This document shows, one piece after another, positions 57,469-64,000 of a stretch of DNA of 64,000 bases (positions are counted from its first letter, which is position 1; every line of letters starts with the position of its first letter). The notes beneath the pieces are model-generated. The model was not told where the DNA came from and did not search any database. It saw only the letters and a program-made list of their open reading frames with translations. The translations under genes and the position numbers were made by a program. The DNA comes from Photobacterium ganghwense (GTDB taxonomy: Bacteria; Pseudomonadota; Gammaproteobacteria; Enterobacterales; Vibrionaceae), in assembly GCF_003025595.1 (NCBI RefSeq), contig NZ_PYMI01000001.1:1240001-1304000 (forward strand), written 5' to 3'.

Positions 57469-58011
57469 TTAGTGGGCCTGCTCCAGCAGCACGCCGGTTT
57501 CGACCAACACATGCTCCTGCCCTTTATACAGTAAAGTCACCGCAATATTGGCCTTACCGCCCGGCAGCCATTCAGGGCCGCCATTAATGGCAATTTCCAG
57601 TCCCTGCTTTTCCAGCACCCGAACATCGAGATTATTCTGGCTAAGCCACTGCTCATCATCCTGCGCCATCATAACCTGCATGATCTCCACGCCTTTCGGC
57701 AGCGGCTTATCATCGGCAGTGACAACTTTGATGGAAGCAAACAGCTTGTTGGCCGGGACGCTGCCGTCCTCACCTATCACCGGCATGGTATTCAGCCACA
57801 GTGCACTGTGGAGCGTGACCTTGGTCCCCTCCAGATCCAGCTCCGTTGGGGATTGCCAGATATCCACTTCAGCCGGCAATTTCACCGGCTCTTCTACCGC
57901 TACCGGCTGCTCGGCTTCCGGCGCCTTGGCTTTATCGGCCTGATCCGGTTCACCGCACCCGGCCAACGCAGCCAGCATTGCCAGAAGGATCCCATGCTGC
58001 CTTAATTTCAT
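57469..58011 (-). CDS. Putative lipoprotein coupled to arcB
   Basis: A 180-residue protein with lipoprotein signal MKLRQHGILLAMLAALAGC (Cys19) followed by Gly-Glu. A Pro/Ala/Glu-rich linker leads into a beta-rich domain with WQSPTELDLEGTKVTLHSALW and NGGPEWLPGGKANIAVTLLY. I do not recognise the family. Its ATG is four bases after the arcB stop, with AGGAG overlapping the end of arcB, so it is translated with arcB. A role in sensing with ArcB would be guesswork. Confidence 0.75.
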   Translation of the reverse strand: MKLRQHGILLAMLAALAGCGEPDQADKAKAPEAEQPVAVEEPVKLPAEVDIWQSPTELDLEGTKVTLHSALWLNTMPVIGEDGSVPANKLFASIKVVTADDKPLPKGVEIMQVMMAQDDEQWLSQNNLDVRVLEKQGLEIAINGGPEWLPGGKANIAVTLLYKGQEHVLVETGVLLEQAH

Positions 58012-58015
58012 CACA

Positions 58016-60373
58016 CTACTCCTGCTGGGCTAACCAGTCTTTCAACACCTGAAGATCATTCTGGTAGCCGTCTTTGATTTCATCGACCCAGTCATTGATG
58101 TTTTCCCACCAAGCCGGCAGTTCCGGCGACTGGGCTTTCTGTGCGACCTGCTGGATATGTTTGAGACCAATCGAGCCTGCCGCTCCTTTTATTTTATGCG
58201 CTTCAAACTTAATGCCATCTTGATCTTTGGCCATCATGTTGGAATCCAGTATGGCAATGTACTCCGGCATCTTCGCTTCAAACATCGCGATACTGTCATA
58301 AACCGGTTTCGTCCCGACAATCTCGACATACGAACTGAGCATTTCCAGATCCAGCAGCTTGCTGACCATGTCATCACTCAGTTGAGGGGTTGGTTCAGGC
58401 ATTTCATCTATCTCCTCTTCCTCATCCAGCGGGCAGGTCAGCACCAGGCTCTGAATCACATCCGTGATGGCTTTGACGCTCAGCGGCTTGCTGATGGCAT
58501 CATCCATGCCCTTATTCAGGTATTCGCTTTTATCTTTAATCACATTGGCCGTCAGGGCAACGATTGCAGGCAGGTGGTCATACTGCTCCCGCAGACGGGC
58601 CGCGATGTCAAAACCGGTCATGTCCGGTAACTGAATATCCAGCAGTACCAAGTCATACAACTCCGGATCGAACATTTCCAATGCTTCTTCGCCGCGCATC
58701 GCGATCGTGACTTCATGGCCGAGGCTCTCCAGCAGCGCTTTTGCCACCGTAATATTGAGCTCAATGTCCTCCACCATGAAGATGTTCAGGCTGGCCTGCG
58801 GCACACGCGGCATGGCTTCTTCCTCATCGTCCTCCAGCGCGGCGATCGGGGCGGTAATGGTCACGGTGAAGGTGCTGCCTTCGCCCACTTCCGACGACAC
58901 GGTAATATCGCCTCCCATCATCTGCACCAGCTGACGGGATACCGCCAGTCCGATACCGGTGCCGACTGCATGCAGATTGTCGTTTTCGTCTTTCACCTGG
59001 TAATACATGGCGAAGATCTTCTCAAGTTCGCGACTCGGGATCCCAATCCCGCTGTCTTCAACCTCGAAGGTGATTTGCGCCTGATCGTCTTCCACCTCGC
59101 AGCTGACCGACATCACTACCCCGCCGTCTTTGGTGAACTTGGTGGCATTACTGATCAGGTTCCACAACACCTGACGCAGCCGGGTACCGTCAACTTCAAT
59201 CCCGTGTGGCAAATCAGTCAGGCGCTCAAGGTCAAACCGCAGCCCTTTCTGCTCGGCCATCAGCGCCGAGATGGTGCCCATTTCCGACACAAACGCTTCA
59301 AAGTCGAGTGGTTTAGGCAGCAGTTCCAGACGACGGCGGTCCGATTTATCCATATCGATTATGTCGTTAAAAATATTGCCGAGGGTAATGGCACTGACGT
59401 AAATCGTTCGCATGTAACCACGCTGCTCTTCGTTCAGCGACGAGTTCATCAGCATCCGGCTCAGACCGACAATGCCGTTCAGCGGGGTACGCAGTTCATG
59501 GCTGATGGTCGAAATAAAGGCGGTTTTGTCACGGCTGGCTTTCTCCTGAGCATCCTGATACTGCTTGCGCTCGGTGATATCCCGGCCAAAGCCCATCAGC
59601 CCCAGGCGCCGTCCCTCACGGCTGTAGAACGGTACTTTTCGCAGCTCGAACACCGCTTTGCGGCCATCCGGGTATTCAAGCCATTGCTCGTAAGTCAGGG
59701 AAACATTCTGCTGGAAGACCTGCTGGTCGGTTTCCACAATCTTGCGCGCGATGTCTTCGCTGTAGACATCCCACGGCGTCAGACCGACCAGCTGTTTCTC
59801 GGTGCGGTTGGTCAGTTCTTCCATCGCCCGGTTGCAGCCGGAGAACTCCCCTTTTTCGTTACGGTAGTAAATCAGATCCGGCGAAGCATCGAGAAACGAC
59901 TTCAGCAACGCGCTTTGCTCCGCCAGTTCCAGCTGAGCATTTTCCCGCTGGTACACTTCGTTCTCCAGATCCCGCATGGCTTCTTCACGGGCTTCTTCTG
60001 CTTTTTTCCGCTCTTCGATTTCCTGATTGAGCTGGGAAATATTTGCCTGCAGCTGCTTGTTGAGCTGCATATCGCGCGAGCGCATCTCTTCCAGCTTGGT
60101 CACCAGTTTTGACAGCCGCTGGCGCGACTCTTCCAGCTGATCCACCACAACAGAAAGGAAATACACCGCCCACGGTGTGATCAACAGACCAAACGTCACC
60201 GAACGCACGATATCAATATTGAGTACTTCGCCCTGCATCACCAGTGTGACACCAATCTGGACGACCACCGCCAGTGCCACCAGCGCCAAGGCCAGCAACA
60301 TGCTAAAGCGGATAATCCCGAGCTTCACCAGCAGATCTACATAGAACTGCGCCAGAACCCTGATTTGTTTCAT
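58016..60373 (-). CDS. arcB: Hybrid sensor kinase ArcB
   Basis: ArcB senses quinone redox state and phosphorylates ArcA. The 785-residue tripartite kinase has two N-terminal membrane helices (about residues 22-48 and 58-77), a coiled-coil linker (85-155), a PAS domain (155-270), His292 in FISTISHELRTPLNG, the ATPase domain with DSGIGIP and GTGIGLAVS, a receiver with Asp in LVLLDIQLPDMTGFD, and an HPt domain with His in FEAHKIKGAAGS. Cys180 is present (EFSGCNRAM), but the position equivalent to E. coli Cys241 is valine (GRKAVFELRK). It is cotranscribed with a lipoprotein gene. Confidence 0.97.
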   Translation of the reverse strand: MKQIRVLAQFYVDLLVKLGIIRFSMLLALALVALAVVVQIGVTLVMQGEVLNIDIVRSVTFGLLITPWAVYFLSVVVDQLEESRQRLSKLVTKLEEMRSRDMQLNKQLQANISQLNQEIEERKKAEEAREEAMRDLENEVYQRENAQLELAEQSALLKSFLDASPDLIYYRNEKGEFSGCNRAMEELTNRTEKQLVGLTPWDVYSEDIARKIVETDQQVFQQNVSLTYEQWLEYPDGRKAVFELRKVPFYSREGRRLGLMGFGRDITERKQYQDAQEKASRDKTAFISTISHELRTPLNGIVGLSRMLMNSSLNEEQRGYMRTIYVSAITLGNIFNDIIDMDKSDRRRLELLPKPLDFEAFVSEMGTISALMAEQKGLRFDLERLTDLPHGIEVDGTRLRQVLWNLISNATKFTKDGGVVMSVSCEVEDDQAQITFEVEDSGIGIPSRELEKIFAMYYQVKDENDNLHAVGTGIGLAVSRQLVQMMGGDITVSSEVGEGSTFTVTITAPIAALEDDEEEAMPRVPQASLNIFMVEDIELNITVAKALLESLGHEVTIAMRGEEALEMFDPELYDLVLLDIQLPDMTGFDIAARLREQYDHLPAIVALTANVIKDKSEYLNKGMDDAISKPLSVKAITDVIQSLVLTCPLDEEEEIDEMPEPTPQLSDDMVSKLLDLEMLSSYVEIVGTKPVYDSIAMFEAKMPEYIAILDSNMMAKDQDGIKFEAHKIKGAAGSIGLKHIQQVAQKAQSPELPAWWENINDWVDEIKDGYQNDLQVLKDWLAQQE

Positions 60374-60487
60374 TCTTTAATCCCAGTCATTACTGCTGAG
60401 TTTATGATACTGGGCGAGTTGCCAGATCCCAAACGGTCATGACGGAATACCCGGTTTAGGCTCACAGTTTGGCACGAGAGATCCCTT

Positions 60488-60504
60488 CCCCGAGTGGCTC
60501 GGGG
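60488..60504. other. Hairpin between the GGEEF gene and arcB
   Basis: CCCCGAG-TGG-CTCGGGG, 7-bp GC-rich stem without T-run, in the 241-bp gap 60374-60614. It may be a weak terminator-like end for the diguanylate cyclase transcript. Confidence 0.35.
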
Positions 60505-60614
60505 TGGGTAAAGATGGAGAGAATTTCGCCGGTAGGTCTTTCAGAATGGAGTGACTAGCGAGAATGCCCCTCGTCCGCCGGTTGTTACCAAGGCCTACCA
60601 GACGCGGGAGCTAA

Positions 60615-62540
60615 TCAACGGTGGTTCGTGTCCGCCCCGGCGAGGTCAGCCACCGCGGTCAGCGACATGGTGCAGTTACGTCCGGCAGCTTTGGCTTTGT
60701 ACAACGCAATATCCGCCATTTCAACCAGTTCGCCATAATCCTGATTCGGCTGTGGCGTCAGGGTGGCAACCCCGAGGCTGACCGTCAGCTTGGTATCCAC
60801 TTCAGAATACAGGTGGGTCAGGCCGACATCTGCCAGCGCCTGATGAATTTCAGCCGCCACCACTTCGCCGCCGGGCAGATCCGTATTGGGTAACAAGAAA
60901 GCAAATTCTTCACCGCCGTAGCGGGCAACTTCATCGGTTTCCCGTTTGATGACGCTGCTGAAAATTTTCGCCACCTCACGCAGGGCGAAATCCCCCTGCT
61001 GGTGACCGTAATTATCATTAAACGCCTTGAAGTAGTCGATGTCACACAAGATCAGGGTCAGCGGCTGCTGCTCCCGCATGTGGCTGAACCAGAGTTTACG
61101 CATCTGCTCGTCAAAGCTGCGGCGATTGGCCACTTTGGTCAGGCTGTCGACAAAGCTCAGCTCCTGCAGCTCCATGATGGCATCGGCCAGTTGCTGCTCT
61201 GCCATCTTGCGTTCCGTCACATCCCGGGCCATCACCAGCACACCGTTGGTGCCATCGGTCGGATCCAAATATGGCGATTTAAGCACTTCGTACCAGATCG
61301 GCGTACCGTCTTCGAGCACCACATAATCGTCCGTTTTGATGCTGCGCCCTTCGTTGATCACCTTCTGATCCGTCTGACAGAACGACTCATATTGCTCACC
61401 CGTCAGCACATCCCGGGCACTTTTCCCCAGAAGCCCTGTCTGTGTATGGCCAAGCGCACGGGCAAAAGGCTCGTTGCAGATAACATACACCCCTTGCTCG
61501 TTATACATGCCGATCGGATCACGGCTGGCGCTGAGGATGGTATCGAGCAGGCTGTTGCGCTGTGCCAGCTCCTGCTCCGTGATTTCCCGCTTTTCGATTT
61601 CGCTTTTCAGCACTTCCTGCATTTCATGCCAGTCCGTCACATCGTGACTGATACTCAGGGTACCGAACACGCCGCCATTGTCATCCACCAGTTGCGTGCG
61701 GTTAGACTCCAGCAGGCGGCTGGTACCGTCCGGTGCCGTGGTCCAGGTGTGGCTGGCACTGTTGCCGATTCGCCCGACCTCTTTAATGCTTTCCATACCT
61801 TCGTCATACCGGCCGCGCCAGAAGCGATCGAACGCCTTATTGGTGCCAATCACTTCGCCCGCATTGTTCTGGAAATACACCAGTTCTGACAGGGAGTTCA
61901 GCACCTGCTGGAACAGTTTGGGCTCCTCCTCCAGCTTGATCTGGTTCCTCTGTGCGGCCTTGTCCGGCACGATAGACAGCAGCCAGCAGTCCTGCCACCG
62001 GCAGCGAATAGCCTGTCCGGAAATAGAGAGAGCAATCGGCTTACCATCGACACCCGGCAGCTCATCACGGACATGAACGAACTCCGACAGACTGGCCAGC
62101 GGGCGCAAAAAGTCACACAGCATGGTCGCACTCAGCGCATCAGGATAGAGATATCGGTCATTGATTTTGCGCACCCCCAGCAGCTCACGGCAGGCGCGGT
62201 TGGCATAAACCAGCTGACCGTCTTTACTGCGCACAATCGCGACAGCCATTGGCATGGCCGTCAGCAGACGGTGCAGCCGGCGAAAAGAGACAGAGCTCAG
62301 GTAACTGATCAGCAGGGTCAGAAAGCCGCAGCTGACCACCAGTACCAGAAGCAGCAAGGTATATTGCAGGGCAGAGCTTTCAAACGACTCAGGCTGCGCC
62401 GCCATGGCCGGTCCGGTTAGTCCCCAGCCGACAATACTGATAAGACGGGATCGGACCGCAGCAGACAGCCCGTGATGAAAAAGGAATGAGAGTAACGCGG
62501 CGCATCGAAAATTCGTCATGACAACGGAGTAAAAGCTCAT
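60615..62540 (-). CDS. Membrane PAS-GGDEF diguanylate cyclase
   Basis: A 641-residue protein predicted to make cyclic di-GMP. An N-terminal hydrophobic region with a helix at about residues 58-80 anchors it. Three PAS-type modules follow: MAVAIVRSKDGQLVYANRAC, ELVYFQNNAGEVIGTNKAF and DPIGMYNEQGVYVICNEPF. The C-terminal GGDEF domain has the active motif RYGGEEFAF, and RETD lies five residues before it, fitting the RxxD inhibitory site. DIDYFKAFNDNYGHQQGD carries the metal-binding Asp. In V. cholerae a similar protein lies beside arcB. The start codon has a weak ribosome site; MTNF, seven codons on, is an alternative. Confidence 0.9.
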   Translation of the reverse strand: MSFYSVVMTNFRCAALLSFLFHHGLSAAVRSRLISIVGWGLTGPAMAAQPESFESSALQYTLLLLVLVVSCGFLTLLISYLSSVSFRRLHRLLTAMPMAVAIVRSKDGQLVYANRACRELLGVRKINDRYLYPDALSATMLCDFLRPLASLSEFVHVRDELPGVDGKPIALSISGQAIRCRWQDCWLLSIVPDKAAQRNQIKLEEEPKLFQQVLNSLSELVYFQNNAGEVIGTNKAFDRFWRGRYDEGMESIKEVGRIGNSASHTWTTAPDGTSRLLESNRTQLVDDNGGVFGTLSISHDVTDWHEMQEVLKSEIEKREITEQELAQRNSLLDTILSASRDPIGMYNEQGVYVICNEPFARALGHTQTGLLGKSARDVLTGEQYESFCQTDQKVINEGRSIKTDDYVVLEDGTPIWYEVLKSPYLDPTDGTNGVLVMARDVTERKMAEQQLADAIMELQELSFVDSLTKVANRRSFDEQMRKLWFSHMREQQPLTLILCDIDYFKAFNDNYGHQQGDFALREVAKIFSSVIKRETDEVARYGGEEFAFLLPNTDLPGGEVVAAEIHQALADVGLTHLYSEVDTKLTVSLGVATLTPQPNQDYGELVEMADIALYKAKAAGRNCTMSLTAVADLAGADTNHR

Positions 62541-62603
62541 AGTGACTCGTAATCTAACACAGAACCCGCACAGATCTTAACCTTCCGTTTGCTACTGATT
62601 GCA

Positions 62604-63545
62604 CTATTTGAGAGGCTGAGCCCGTACAACGTCGAAGGGGGCTCCCAATGCCGCACCTTGTCCGCCGTTCACATTCAGATCACGGCCGATTTCGGTCATC
62701 GCCAGCCAGCGGTTTTCACACCATTCCGGCGCCAGCAGGGTCGGTTTGCGGGCACTGGCCGACACCCGGTGATACACCACCTCCGGCGGGGTACGCCGGA
62801 TCATCTCCGCCGCAATCGCGCTGTAACTTTCCAGTGACAGGGCTGCCAAACGGCCGGCTTTCCAGGCCTGCCCCATTTTGCTGCCTTCAACAATATGGAG
62901 CGGGTGCAGCTTAATACCGTCCACGCCTGTCGCCACCACCTGATCGATCGTTGCCAGATTATCCTCACGGGAGTCCCCCGGCAGGCCGACAATCAGGTGA
63001 GCACACACTTTCAGTCCCAGCTCACGGGCACGGCGGGCTATCGTCTGATAACAGGCAAAGTCGTGACCGCGGTTAATGCGCTTCAGGGTTTTATCATTGG
63101 CGGTCTGTAGCCCCAGCTCCAGCCAGATTTCATAGCCCTGCCGCTGATACCCGGCCAGCAGGGCCAGCACGTCATCCGGCACGCAGTCCGGGCGGGTTCC
63201 TACACACAGTCCGACAATATCGGTGGTACGCAAGGCTTCTTCATACATCTGTTCCAGGCGCTGCACTTCCGCATAAGTACTGGTGTATGCCTGAAAATAA
63301 GCCAGATAGCGCTGGGCCCGGTTCACTTCTCCGGCGCGCGTCGCCAGCTGGACGCTGATGGGCTGATACTGGGCCTGCTCATCGGCAAAAGAGGCCACAT
63401 TGCAAAACGTGCATCCTCCGCGCCCGATCGTACCGTCCCGGTTGGGGCAGCTGAATCCACCGTGCAGGGTCAGTTTATGGACTTTTTCACCGTAGCGGCG
63501 CTGTAAATCCTGGCCAAATGTATTCACCAGCTCATGCAGTTGCAT
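62604..63545 (-). CDS. yhcC: Radical SAM protein, TIGR01212 family (YhcC)
   Basis: A 313-residue radical SAM protein of the TIGR01212 family, upstream of glutamate synthase genes in many gammaproteobacteria. The cluster cysteines lie in GGFSCPNRDGTIGRGGCTFC, an atypical spacing (11 residues between the first two) that is characteristic of this Elp3-like group. ELGLQTANDKTLKRINRGHD and IKLHPLHIVEGS are strongly conserved. The reaction is unknown; tRNA modification is a common guess. Start at 63545 (MQLHELVNTFG) follows GAGGAA; a frame 14 codons longer is less likely. Confidence 0.9.
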   Translation of the reverse strand: MQLHELVNTFGQDLQRRYGEKVHKLTLHGGFSCPNRDGTIGRGGCTFCNVASFADEQAQYQPISVQLATRAGEVNRAQRYLAYFQAYTSTYAEVQRLEQMYEEALRTTDIVGLCVGTRPDCVPDDVLALLAGYQRQGYEIWLELGLQTANDKTLKRINRGHDFACYQTIARRARELGLKVCAHLIVGLPGDSREDNLATIDQVVATGVDGIKLHPLHIVEGSKMGQAWKAGRLAALSLESYSAIAAEMIRRTPPEVVYHRVSASARKPTLLAPEWCENRWLAMTEIGRDLNVNGGQGAALGAPFDVVRAQPLK

Positions 63546-64000
63546 TCTGTTTTTCCTCGGCTTGCAGGGAGTAACAAAGAGCCGCACAGCGTACCAGTCT
63601 CAGCACATTCCAAACTTGTGCCAAAGCAAGAAAGATACTTTTTATTTCATTTCACCAAGATGAAAATAACCTACATTTAAGAATGTAAAGAACATTCCAC
63701 TTCCTTATTGGCTTTTTACTTACTTGACCCACACCTTCCAAAAATATGCAAAATGAGAACCATTATCGAATATTTAGCCAAATTAAATTACAAAACTATT
63801 CAAAGAGCACCTCGTTCAGGCTTTTCAGGGGCCAATTTTTGTTGGTAATTAATAAATCAAAAATGTAGGATAGTTACAGCTGTGTGCAATTAATGAACAA
63901 TAAAAGCAACTGAACCTCACGTTTTGTAACGGTTTATGTTGCCTACCCTCAGAGCTGTCAGTGCTTTTGCATACCAGAGCAAAGAACAACAGCATTTCGT
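63546..64000. other. AT-rich gap upstream of yhcC, probably leading to gltB
   Basis: No coding region is supported in the last 455 bases. A GAATGT-AAAGA-ACATTC dyad is at 63681-63697 and a Fur-box-like sequence at 63749-63767. By synteny with Vibrio and E. coli the next gene to the right should be gltB on the plus strand, but its start is not in the window. Confidence 0.45.
63749..63767. promoter_or_regulatory. Fur-box-like sequence
   Basis: CAAAATGAGAACCATTATC matches 15 of 19 positions of the Fur consensus GATAATGATAATCATTATC. TTGACC lies 25 bases upstream at 63724-63729. It would lie in the leader or promoter of the gene to the right (expected gltB). Confidence 0.5.

Noticed and set aside
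60551-60781. 76-codon plus-strand frame at the end of the diguanylate cyclase gene
   Set aside because: It is antisense to a well-supported gene and has no independent start signals.

Overview
The window is a stretch of conserved chromosomal backbone from a gammaproteobacterium, most likely a Vibrionaceae with about 50% GC (Photobacterium, Grimontia, Enterovibrio or Salinivibrio-like). The placement rests on Vibrionaceae marker genes (HlyU, the c-di-GMP regulator VpsR, the Na+/phosphate symporter NptA, DUF3545) set among gene orders shared with Escherichia coli and Vibrio. I see no insertion sequence, prophage, CRISPR array, tRNA or rRNA gene. Non-ATG starts are common (TTG for carA, rpsT and brnQ; GTG for murJ, rppH, xerD, agcS, srmB and trmN6).

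Layout. 1-10 kb: a minus-strand series murJ, then ribF-ileS-lspA-fkpB-ispH, dapB and the start of carA, with rpsT divergent from murJ. 10-15 kb: hlyU, nhaR, a small secreted protein coupled to nhaA, and divergent nptA. 15-20.5 kb: rppH-ptsP-TauE/SafE-lgt-thyA. 20.5-28 kb: a long intergenic region with DnaA boxes, mutH, tas, two small unknown genes, vpsR, a dicarboxylate symporter and a lipoprotein. 28-36 kb: the fldB / xerD-dsbC-recJ-prfB-lysS cluster, including the classic RF2 programmed frameshift. 36-47 kb: brnQ, trmN6, srmB, yaaA, agcS, DUF3545, a hemerythrin, ung, a 41-codon gene, nfo and FNR-controlled grcA. 47-52 kb: the thrLABC operon with leader peptide and attenuator. 52-64 kb: aceK, a small outer-membrane-type protein, an RraA/aldolase-family protein, DUF3293, arcA, a lipoprotein, arcB, a diguanylate cyclase, the radical SAM protein YhcC, and the region before the next gene.

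Themes. Oxygen and redox control recurs: ArcA/ArcB, perfect FNR boxes before grcA and arcA, DsbC, and the redox-type HlyU cysteines. Sodium and pH homeostasis recurs too: NhaA/NhaR, NptA, and AgcS-, GltP- and BrnQ-type transporters. VpsR and a GGEEF protein with an I-site point to c-di-GMP signalling.

The less ordinary content is mostly between genes. There are three arrays of degenerate 15-16 bp tandem repeats in successive intergenic regions around xerD-recJ-prfB. A small ORF downstream of vpsR appears to need a +1 frameshift. Four DnaA-box-like sites lie between rppH and mutH. An 81-nt nested inverted-repeat element lies upstream of agcS. Several intergenic regions are strongly A+C-skewed. 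ArcB keeps Cys180 but has Val at the Cys241 position. All family names are from recognition of sequence motifs, without database searches.
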